Positions 1 to 4,571 of a stretch of 5,747 bases of DNA are shown in pieces. Origin of the DNA: an uncultured Collinsella sp. Its GTDB lineage: Bacteria; Actinomycetota; Coriobacteriia; Coriobacteriales; Coriobacteriaceae. The stretch is taken from positions 1 through 5,747 of the forward strand of contig CAUASQ010000103.1 of assembly GCA_958431945.1 (NCBI GenBank), in the 5' to 3' direction. A program made the position numbers and the translations under genes. The notes beneath the pieces were generated by a model. The model saw only the letters and a program-made list of their open reading frames with translations. It was not told the DNA's origin and searched no databases. Position 1 is the first letter of the stretch. Each line of letters starts with the position of its first letter.

Positions 1-404
1 TCGTGTTCCAGTTTATTTCGACCAAGACCATCGACAGTTTCTATCGTCGCTACGATCGCGTGACGCTGCAGATCACGACGCGTAAGGCAGACGAGGTCAT
101 GACTGCCTACGTAAACCATTTTCAGCACGGCATTAGCTGTGCCGAGGTCGTCGGCGGATATAGCCGCGAAAAGATGTACCTGCTGAACACCGTTGTCTCG
201 ACCTACGAGAGTCAGGACATTATCAAGCTGGTGTGCGACGTTGATCCCGGCGCCGTGATCAATGTGTTCCACACGCTCAACTTTGTGGGCGGCTGGTGGG
301 GTGGTCATGTCGACGAGCCCATGCCCACGGCCGTTCCCGATCCCGACAAGCCCGCACGCATGGTCAGCAGGCAGGCGCGCCTCAGCGAACAGGACAGCCT
401 GTAG
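1..404 (+). CDS. YitT-family membrane protein, C-terminal domain only (5' end outside window)
   Basis: The reading frame is open from the left edge and stops at TAG 402-404, so about 133 C-terminal residues are visible. They match the soluble C-terminal domain (DUF2179) of YitT-family proteins: an ISTKTID segment, then an ITTRKADEV segment, the HGISCAEVVGGYS turn, LLNTVVSTYE, and a VDPGAVINVFHTLNFVGG ending. In this family five or six transmembrane helices (DUF161) come before this domain; they would lie upstream of the window. The domain is thought to be cytoplasmic and ligand-binding, but the transport or sensory role of the family is not settled. After the domain there is a tail of about 35 residues rich in Pro, Asp and Arg (DEPMPTAVPDPDKPARM) with no domain I recognise. 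A GTG at 3-5 is an ordinary valine codon here, not a start, because the domain begins without its membrane part. Family assignment is by remembered motif pattern. Confidence 0.8.
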   Translation, partial: VFQFISTKTIDSFYRRYDRVTLQITTRKADEVMTAYVNHFQHGISCAEVVGGYSREKMYLLNTVVSTYESQDIIKLVCDVDPGAVINVFHTLNFVGGWWGGHVDEPMPTAVPDPDKPARMVSRQARLSEQDSL

Positions 405-462
405 CAGGACGACGGCAAGTAGGGTATTGGCATTTTGCCGGTCCTGCGCAACCCATCCGAAC

Positions 463-498
463 GAGCCTCCCGAAAGCCCCGTTGCTTTCGAGAGGCTC
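463..498 (+). terminator. Stem-loop 59 nt after the YitT-type gene, probable terminator
   Basis: Left arm GAGCCTC-C-CGAAAGC (463-477) pairs with right arm GCTTTCG-A-GAGGCTC (484-498) through 14 base pairs with one C/A mismatch and a six-base loop (478-483). With a two-base bulge (499-500) the stem can lengthen to 460-503 (AAC with GTT). The only T-rich stretch, TCGTTT at 499-504, is short and partly inside the lengthened stem. It is therefore a plausible but not textbook intrinsic terminator for the upstream gene. It could instead act as an attenuator or mRNA 3'-end stabiliser. Confidence 0.55.
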
Positions 499-516
499 TC
501 GTTTGCCCAGATAAAA

Positions 517-549
517 CCTACCAAAATGAAGCTGTCGCTTTTTGGTAGG
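517..549. other. Perfect 10-bp inverted repeat (stem-loop or operator)
   Basis: CCTACCAAAA (517-526) and TTTTGGTAGG (540-549) are exact inverted copies around a 13-base spacer. The spacer holds a small nested AGC/GCT pairing (530-532 with 537-539). No T run follows on the plus strand. On the minus strand the sequence after the stem reads TTTTAT, but no minus-strand gene ends here. It sits about 92 bp before the first GntR gene, so either a second terminator-like RNA structure or a protein-binding site is possible. Confidence 0.45.
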
Positions 550-550
550 G

Positions 551-641
551 AGGGTGTATCGTTTTATCATTATGAGGTAATATGAAACTAGACGTTATAT
601 ACGTATTAGTTATTTCGATATTTCGATAAGAGTGATTAGAT
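551..641 (+). promoter_or_regulatory. AT-rich upstream region of the first GntR gene, with short repeats
   Basis: Bases 561-641 contain 21 G or C out of 81 (about 26%), in sharp contrast to the GC-rich genes on both sides, so the promoter of the downstream gene is probably here. No -35/-10 pair stands out: TATATA (596-601) and TAATAT (578-583) are possible -10 elements without a convincing -35. The region holds TATCG and TATCA 8 bp apart (557-561, 565-569) and, inverted, CGATA twice 8 bp apart (616-620, 624-628). It also has the near-palindrome ACGTTATATACGT (592-604). GntR-family regulators often control their own genes, so these are candidate operators; this is inference. Confidence 0.4.
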
Positions 642-1361
642 ATGCCTGCACCCAAAAATGCACCGCTTTACCAGCAGATTTACGACGAAATTAAGGATGC
701 GATCGAGAAAGGTGTTTATGCACCCAAGGAGCGTATTCCGTCCGAGCTTGAGCTAGCCGAGCAGTACGATGTGAGCCGCATTACGGTGCGCCGCGCCGTC
801 GAGGAGCTGTGCTCCGATGGCTACCTGGTTAAGCAGCAGGGCCGTGGCACCTTTGTCTCCACGCCGCACATCAACCGCCAGTTCCACGCTTCGACGCTGC
901 AGACGTTTACCGCGCTGTGTGCCGGCAACGGCATGAAGGCCGGTGCGCACGTGATCGATCGCCAGATCGTTCCGGCGCGCCAAAACGAGATGGAGTTCTT
1001 TGGCCTGCAGAAGGATGCGCTGCTGCTGCATATCAAGCGCGTGCGTACGGCCGACGGCGAGCCCATCTTTGAGGAGAACATCTTTGTGCCGTTTGATGCC
1101 TACCGCGAGCTGTTGACGGCCGATCTTGAGGACAAGTCGATTTTTGCCGAGGTCGAGCGTGTTGGCGGAATCCCGATTGTCTCGGTTGGCTACCGTACGG
1201 TCGAGGCCGTTCGAGCTAACGCCGAGCAGGCGGCCGAGCTGGGCATTGCTCCGCACGATCCGCTGCTCAATCTGCGTGCCGGCTTTACCGGCCCCAATGG
1301 CGAGCCGGTCCTGATGGGTAAGCAGTACTACGTGGGATCGCGCTACGTTATGGTCATGTAA
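642..1361 (+). CDS. GntR/HutC-family transcriptional regulator with UTRA domain (first copy)
   Basis: A 239-residue cytoplasmic DNA-binding regulator of normal HutC-subfamily length. Residues 8-72 form the GntR winged helix: PLYQQIYDEI, RIPSELELAEQYDVSRITVR with the recognition helix, and the wing QQGRGTFV. Residues from about 80 form a UTRA effector domain: IKRVRTADGEPI at 131-142, DLEDKSIFAEVERVGGIPIV at 161-180, and the closing GEPVLMGKQYYVGSRY at 220-235. UTRA domains usually bind a small molecule, often a phosphosugar or amino sugar, which alters operator binding; the ligand cannot be read here. ATG 642 is chosen because the winged helix begins seven residues in. The Shine-Dalgarno is weak (AAGAG, 628-632). 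It is monocistronic in appearance, between an AT-rich promoter region and a stem-loop directly after its stop. A paralogue lies downstream of recQ. The target may be itself or neighbouring genes. Confidence 0.92.
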   Translation: MPAPKNAPLYQQIYDEIKDAIEKGVYAPKERIPSELELAEQYDVSRITVRRAVEELCSDGYLVKQQGRGTFVSTPHINRQFHASTLQTFTALCAGNGMKAGAHVIDRQIVPARQNEMEFFGLQKDALLLHIKRVRTADGEPIFEENIFVPFDAYRELLTADLEDKSIFAEVERVGGIPIVSVGYRTVEAVRANAEQAAELGIAPHDPLLNLRAGFTGPNGEPVLMGKQYYVGSRYVMVM

Positions 1362-1389
1362 GTTACGCGGTTTTACCAAACCGCGTAAC
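1362..1389. terminator. Perfect 12-bp hairpin immediately after the first GntR gene
   Basis: GTTACGCGGTTT (1362-1373) and AAACCGCGTAAC (1378-1389) pair perfectly with a four-base loop TACC. The left arm begins at the base after the stop codon TAA (1359-1361). No T tract follows (GGCTCGACG), so it is not a canonical intrinsic terminator. It more likely protects the mRNA 3' end, terminates with help, or acts as a binding site. Termination is the simplest reading given its place. Confidence 0.55.
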
Positions 1390-1402
1390 GGCTCGACGCT
1401 GC

Positions 1403-1501
1403 AAGCCCGCCAGAGCGGCAATCTGCCTTTCAACTTCGGCGGCATGACCAGAAGGTCAATGCCGCCTCGTTTCAAGGCACCTTGCTCGCTCTGGCGGGCT
1501 T
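1403..1501. repeat. 99-nt extended imperfect palindrome (long stem-loop)
   Basis: The outer arms AAGCCCGCCAGAGCG (1403-1417) and CGCTCTGGCGGGCTT (1487-1501) are perfect 15-bp complements. Inside, GCAA (1418-1421) pairs with TTGC (1482-1485) past a one-base bulge, and TGCCTT (1424-1429) pairs with AAGGCA (1474-1479). The tip is GGCGGCATGACC (1438-1449) with GGTCAATGCCGCC (1454-1466), twelve pairs and one bulge, closed by the loop AGAA. The right side ends in GGGCTTTCG, a short T run. No open reading frame that I believe in covers it. It could be a large terminator between the first GntR gene and recQ, a structured RNA, or a small non-coding palindromic repeat dispersed in the genome. Confidence 0.6.
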
Positions 1502-1534
1502 TCGCTGTCCGCGCCAAAACATCGGCGTTGCCGG

Positions 1535-1603
1535 GCCGGCACTTGGGGACGTTCCTTTTCTGCCGGCACCTGGGGACACTCCTTAGCCGTTGGGGGCGTT
1601 CTT
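1535..1603. repeat. Short tandem repeat, two good copies and a decayed third (TTGGGGACGTTCCTT core)
   Basis: Copy one at 1535-1557 (GCCGGCACTTGGGGAC then GTTCCTT) and copy two at 1562-1584 (GCCGGCACCTGGGGAC then ACTCCTT) agree at 20 of 23 bases with a 27-bp period. A shortened third copy at 1586-1603 (GCCGTTGGGGGCGTTCTT) lacks the GCAC and one C. I recall similar GGGGAC-type sequences repeated between genes in several bacterial groups, in some cases linked to REP-associated (Y1) transposases. No such transposase is in this window. A small intergenic repeat element is the likeliest explanation. Confidence 0.6.
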
Positions 1604-1629
1604 AAACGACTAGTCTGGGCGGCGGCCGT

Positions 1630-1665
1630 GTGCTGCTGTCCGCGTGGCGGCGTATAATCGGCGGC
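1630..1665 (+). promoter_or_regulatory. Predicted recQ promoter (perfect TATAAT)
   Basis: TATAAT at 1653-1658 matches the sigma-A type -10 consensus exactly and stands in a GC-rich context (GGCGG on both sides). The -35 region, near 1630-1636 (GTGCTGC), is a poor match, so strength may come from the -10 alone or from an activator. Transcription would start near 1665, giving a leader of about 25 nt. The recQ Shine-Dalgarno (AGGA, 1682-1685) is modest and only four bases from the ATG at 1690. Confidence 0.6.
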
Positions 1666-1689
1666 AGATGACTTGAACGTTAGGAAACC

Positions 1690-3669
1690 ATGACCGATAG
1701 CATGCAGCAGATGGCGCTCGACACGCTCGGCGCCTATTTTGGCTACACCTCGTTTCGCCCGGGACAGGACCGCATGGTCGATGCGATCCTTGCCGGTCGT
1801 GATGCGCTGGGTGTTATGCCCACGGGCGCCGGCAAGTCCATTTGCTACCAGGTGCCCGCGCTCATGCTGCCCGGCATCACCTTTGTGGTGAGTCCGCTGC
1901 TGTCGCTTATGGAGGACCAGACCCGTGCGTTGCTCGCGGCGGGTGCGCGACCCAGCTATCTCAACTCCAGCCTTACTCCGGCCCAGCAAAACACCGTGCT
2001 CAAGCGGGCGCGCGAGGGCCGCTACCAGCTTATGTACGTGGCGCCCGAGCGCTTGCTCGAGCCGCGTTTATTGGCCTTTGCGCAGGAAGCCGCGGCGGAC
2101 GGCGGCATTGGCGTGCCGCTCGTGGCCATTGACGAGGCCCACTGCGTGAGCCAATGGGGCCAGGATTTCCGCCCCGCTTACCTGCAGATTCGCGAGTTTA
2201 TTGATTCGTTGCCGCGGCGCCCGATCGTGGCGGCGTTTACCGCCACGGCGACCGAGCGCGTGCGTGCGGACATTCAGCAGATGCTCGGCCTGCAAAACCC
2301 CGCGACGGTGGTGACGGGTTTTGATCGCAAGAACCTCTACTTTGGTTGCGAGGAGATGGGCGACAAGGCCAAGACCGCGTGGGTGCGCGACTATGTGATC
2401 GCGCATTCGGGCGAGAGCGGTATCGTGTATTGCTCGACCCGCAAGACGGTCGATGCGCTGGCGGGCGAGCTTGCCGAGGCGCTGGGCCCCAGCGGCATTC
2501 GCGTTGGCCGCTACCATGCCGGCATGGGCAACGACGCCCGTCGCCAAAGCCAGCGCGCCTTTATCGACGACGATATCCAGGTGATGGTTGCCACCAACGC
2601 CTTTGGCATGGGCATCGACAAGCCCAACGTGCGCTACGTGATCCACAACAACGTGCCCGAGAGCATCGAAGCCTACTACCAGGAGGCGGGCCGCGCCGGC
2701 CGCGATGGCGACCCGTCCAGCTGCTACTTGCTGTGGAACGGCAACGATTTTCGCATGCGCCGCTTTCTGATCGACCGCGGCGATGCTGCCGATGAGGCGC
2801 TCGACGACGAGCGGCGCGCGTGGGCGCTCCAGAATCGATATCGTCTGCTCAGCCAGATGGAGGGCTACTGCAATACCACCGGCTGCCTGCGCGAATACAT
2901 GCTGCGCTACTTTGGCGACGAGGCCGCGGCCGAGCATGCCGCGGCCAGTACGGGCGGCACCGCCACGGACGAGGCCGAGGGCTGCGGCAACTGCAGCAAC
3001 TGCCTCACGCAGTTCGAGGTCGAGGACGTCACCGATATGGCCCGCGCTGCCGTGCGCTATGTGGCCACGCGTCCCATGCGCTTTGGCAAGTCGCTCATCG
3101 CCGATGTGCTCCACGGCGGCAACACCGAGCGCATTCGCCAGATGCATCTGGACGAGGACCGCGGCTACGGTGAGCTGTCGAGCGAATCGGTCGGGCGCAT
3201 CAAGGACATCATCGGCCAGCTGTGCGGCCGCGGTTATCTGGCCACCTCGCAGGGGCAGTACCCGGTCGTGGGGCTGGGCCCGCGTGCCGCCGAGGTCGAG
3301 GATGAGGCGTTTGCCTTTACCGTTAAGCGTCGTGCGTCCAAGCACAAGGCCTCGGCCCGCGCCCGCCGTGTGGTGGATCTGCTGCGCGAGGAGGCCGAGC
3401 TGGATCAGCGCCCGCGCGTGGGTGACGATGCCGAGCTGTTCGAGCGCCTGCGTGCCCTGCGCAAGGAGATTTCGACCGAGCTGGAGATGGCGCCGTACAT
3501 GGTCTTCTCCGACAAGGCCCTGCGCGGTCTGTGCCGTCTGCGCCCTCAGACGCGCGATGAGCTTATCCAGGTCAACGGCATTGGCGAGAAAAAGGCCGAC
3601 GCCTTTGGCGAGCAGTTTATGGCGGCGATTGAAGAGTTTGAGTCCGAGCATGCACGGGATGGAGCGTAA
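1690..3669 (+). CDS. recQ: ATP-dependent DNA helicase RecQ (full length, with RQC and HRDC domains)
   Basis: A 659-residue 3'-to-5' superfamily 2 helicase that unwinds DNA in recombination and repair of stalled forks. All helicase motifs are present: motif 0 FRPGQ (22-26), Walker A MPTGAGKS (43-50), VVSPLLSLMEDQ (66-77), DEAH box with aromatic-rich loop DEAHCVSQWGQDFRPAY (148-164), FTATAT (183-188), VYCSTR (246-251), ATNAFGMGIDKPNVR (301-315) and YYQEAGRAGRDG (329-340). The zinc site is C399 with C432, C435 and C438 (CGNCSNC); C394 is the extra Cys usual in YCNTTGCLR-type RecQs. A winged-helix RQC domain follows (about 445-540), then HRDC (about 582-651). It is slightly longer than E. coli RecQ, partly from an Ala/Thr/Glu-rich insert of about 18 residues between the first zinc Cys and the CGNC motif. 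The GntR gene starts two bases after its stop, implying a shared transcript. Confidence 0.97.
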   Translation: MTDSMQQMALDTLGAYFGYTSFRPGQDRMVDAILAGRDALGVMPTGAGKSICYQVPALMLPGITFVVSPLLSLMEDQTRALLAAGARPSYLNSSLTPAQQNTVLKRAREGRYQLMYVAPERLLEPRLLAFAQEAAADGGIGVPLVAIDEAHCVSQWGQDFRPAYLQIREFIDSLPRRPIVAAFTATATERVRADIQQMLGLQNPATVVTGFDRKNLYFGCEEMGDKAKTAWVRDYVIAHSGESGIVYCSTRKTVDALAGELAEALGPSGIRVGRYHAGMGNDARRQSQRAFIDDDIQVMVATNAFGMGIDKPNVRYVIHNNVPESIEAYYQEAGRAGRDGDPSSCYLLWNGNDFRMRRFLIDRGDAADEALDDERRAWALQNRYRLLSQMEGYCNTTGCLREYMLRYFGDEAAAEHAAASTGGTATDEAEGCGNCSNCLTQFEVEDVTDMARAAVRYVATRPMRFGKSLIADVLHGGNTERIRQMHLDEDRGYGELSSESVGRIKDIIGQLCGRGYLATSQGQYPVVGLGPRAAEVEDEAFAFTVKRRASKHKASARARRVVDLLREEAELDQRPRVGDDAELFERLRALRKEISTELEMAPYMVFSDKALRGLCRLRPQTRDELIQVNGIGEKKADAFGEQFMAAIEEFESEHARDGA

Positions 3670-3671
3670 CG

Positions 3672-4427
3672 ATGGCATTCGACGATAAAACCGGCCGCGC
3701 TGGCGTGTCCGCCGTGCCGCTGTACCAGCAGGTTATGGACGACCTAAAAGGCGAGATCGCACGCGGCGTGTACGCATCCGGCTCGCGCATTCCTTCCGAG
3801 ATGGAGCTCGCGAAGTACTACGGCGTGGGACGCATCACCGTGCGCCGCGCCATCGAGGAGCTGTCGCGCGCGGGGTATCTCAACCGCCAGCAGGGGAGGG
3901 GCACGTTTGTGTGTGCGCCCAAGCTCAAACGCAAGATTGTCCAGAAGGGTGACGTTCAGAGCTTTTCCGAGGGTTGCGCCGCCAACGACATGGTGGCCGG
4001 AGCACGTCTGGTGTCGCGCACGGTGGTTGCGGCGACGCGCGAGGACGCGGCGTTTTTTGGTGTGGAACCCGGCTGCGAGCTCATCGTGGTCGAGCGCGTG
4101 CGCACGGCAGATGGCGTGCCCGTCATGCTCGAGAACAACGCCTTTGTGCTGGCCGACCATCCCTATCTGCAGACGCTTGCCGATGAGGACCTCACGGACA
4201 ATTCCATCTTTGCGCTCGTTGCCGAGCATTCGGGCCGTTCGCCGCTCAAGTCCGACCCCTGTACTGTGGAGATTGCGCTTGCCGATGCTCAGGCAGCCCC
4301 GCTGTTGGAGGTGCCGGTCGGCGAGCCGCTGTTTTATATGGAGGCGTACTTTACCGATGCGGACGGGCGGCCCTTGCTGCTCGGACGCCAAAAGATCGTG
4401 GGCTCGCGCTACGTGTTCGACATCTAA
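3672..4427 (+). CDS. GntR/HutC-family transcriptional regulator with UTRA domain (second copy)
   Basis: A 251-residue regulator, paralogous to the one before recQ. The winged helix is at 16-80 (PLYQQVMDDL, RIPSEMELAKYYGVGRITVR, QQGRGTFV), where my hand alignment gives 43 of 65 residues identical to the first copy. The UTRA domain spans about 90-248, with VERVRTADGVPVMLENN (140-156), DLTDNSIFALVAEHSGRSPL (173-192) and GRPLLLGRQKIVGSRYVF (232-249). The ATG at 3672 is two bases after the recQ stop and has GGAG (3661-3664) inside the recQ end as Shine-Dalgarno, so translation is probably coupled. The 15 residues before the winged helix are longer than in the first copy. No terminator separates it from the next gene. 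Its place next to an FrlB-like gene suggests an FrlR-like role, sensing a phosphorylated sugar-amine and repressing that gene and perhaps itself; this is inference. Confidence 0.93.
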   Translation: MAFDDKTGRAGVSAVPLYQQVMDDLKGEIARGVYASGSRIPSEMELAKYYGVGRITVRRAIEELSRAGYLNRQQGRGTFVCAPKLKRKIVQKGDVQSFSEGCAANDMVAGARLVSRTVVAATREDAAFFGVEPGCELIVVERVRTADGVPVMLENNAFVLADHPYLQTLADEDLTDNSIFALVAEHSGRSPLKSDPCTVEIALADAQAAPLLEVPVGEPLFYMEAYFTDADGRPLLLGRQKIVGSRYVFDI

Positions 4428-4436
4428 CGTCCACAG

Positions 4437-4453
4437 ATAGAACAACATAGAAC
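4437..4453. promoter_or_regulatory. Putative operator, upstream pair of ATAGAAC half-sites
   Basis: ATAGAAC occurs at 4437-4443 and again at 4447-4453, spaced ten bases apart, about one DNA turn. The 17-bp block recurs downstream with one change. It lies about 55-70 bp before the predicted start of transcription of the FrlB-like gene, in the gap after the second GntR gene. A direct repeat at helical spacing suggests protein contacts on one face of the DNA. The protein is not known; the adjacent GntR-UTRA regulator is the obvious candidate. Confidence 0.55.
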
Positions 4454-4460
4454 AAGTTTG

Positions 4461-4475
4461 GTGAAATGACTTCAC
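4461..4475. promoter_or_regulatory. Imperfect palindrome over the -35 region of the FrlB-like gene
   Basis: GTGAA (4461-4465) and TTCAC (4471-4475) are perfect inverted arms around five bases. The 15-bp block is self-complementary at 12 positions. It overlaps the proposed -35 box, so a bound protein would block polymerase. It is close to, but does not properly fit, the CRP (six-base spacing) or CcpA cre patterns. It is too short to be a convincing RNA hairpin. Confidence 0.4.
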
Positions 4476-4506
4476 GTGCATCGTCGTGCGTGCTATAAAT
4501 AGGACA
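4471..4506 (+). promoter_or_regulatory. Predicted promoter of the FrlB-like gene (extended -10)
   Basis: TATAAA at 4494-4499 is preceded directly by TGC (4491-4493), an extended -10 arrangement. TTCACG at 4471-4476 gives a -35 with four of six matches at the ideal 17-bp spacing. The start of transcription would be near 4506, giving a leader of about 66 nt. Both operator-like elements overlap or flank it. Confidence 0.65.
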
Positions 4507-4515
4507 ACATAGAAC
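4499..4515. promoter_or_regulatory. Putative operator, second pair of ATAGRAC half-sites over the transcription start
   Basis: ATAGGAC (4499-4505) and ATAGAAC (4509-4515) repeat the upstream 17-bp block with 16 of 17 bases identical, 62 bp further on (close to six helical turns). It begins at the last base of the -10 box and covers the predicted +1, the classic position for repression. Together with the upstream pair it could support cooperative binding or a small DNA loop. Confidence 0.6.
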
Positions 4516-4540
4516 GACCGCAGGTACGAGCTGCCGTCGT
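4514..4540 (+). other. Leader stem-loop before the FrlB-like gene
   Basis: ACGACCGCAG (4514-4523) pairs with CTGCCGTCGT (4531-4540) through nine of ten positions with a seven-base loop. It ends 15 bases before the Shine-Dalgarno, so it does not hide the ribosome site. Near the 5' end of the predicted transcript, it could protect the mRNA from decay. It has no T run and no features of a riboswitch I recognise. Confidence 0.4.
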
Positions 4541-4555
4541 CCAAAGCCGCCACAC

Positions 4556-4562
4556 AAGGAGG
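4556..4562 (+). promoter_or_regulatory. Strong Shine-Dalgarno that fixes the GTG start of the FrlB-like gene
   Basis: AAGGAGG is a near-complete match to the anti-Shine-Dalgarno and stands nine bases before GTG 4572. This supports the GTG as the true start; the next in-frame ATG lies beyond the first conserved SIS segment. It is much better than the ribosome sites of the other genes in the window, suggesting high translation when transcribed. Confidence 0.85.
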
Positions 4563-4571
4563 AACATCACC

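Noticed and set aside
3..5. GTG as a start codon for the first gene
   Set aside because: The YitT-type C-terminal domain normally follows membrane helices, and the frame is already open at the window edge, so this is an internal valine.
405..641. A small hidden gene between the YitT-type gene and the first GntR gene
   Set aside because: The open frames here overlap hairpins or the AT-rich island, lack ribosome sites, and show no protein-like composition.
519..1380. TACCAAA shared by the stem-loops on both sides of the first GntR gene
   Set aside because: Seven bases are shared, but in different structural positions (stem arm in one, loop and arm in the other), so coincidence is likely.
753..1517. 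254-codon minus-strand open frame opposite the first GntR gene
   Set aside because: Shadow of a gene with clear GntR and UTRA motifs; its start would lie beyond the long stem-loop and it shows no domain.
1456..1989. 177-codon minus-strand open frame across the repeat region and recQ start
   Set aside because: It crosses the long palindrome, the tandem repeats and the recQ promoter. The repeated residues in its translation (PQVPA) simply reflect the DNA repeat.
2068..3678. 536-codon open frame on the minus strand opposite recQ
   Set aside because: It lies fully opposite a RecQ with every catalytic motif. In GC-rich coding DNA the antisense frame is often open by codon bias, and the translation has no recognisable domain.
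4461..4475. CRP or CcpA (cre) binding site
   Set aside because: The arm spacing is seven bases rather than six for CRP, and the central CG of cre is missing; kept only as an unassigned palindrome.
4473..4478. CACGTG hexamer near the -35 region
   Set aside because: A six-base palindrome is expected by chance in GC-rich DNA, and no bacterial regulator link is evident.
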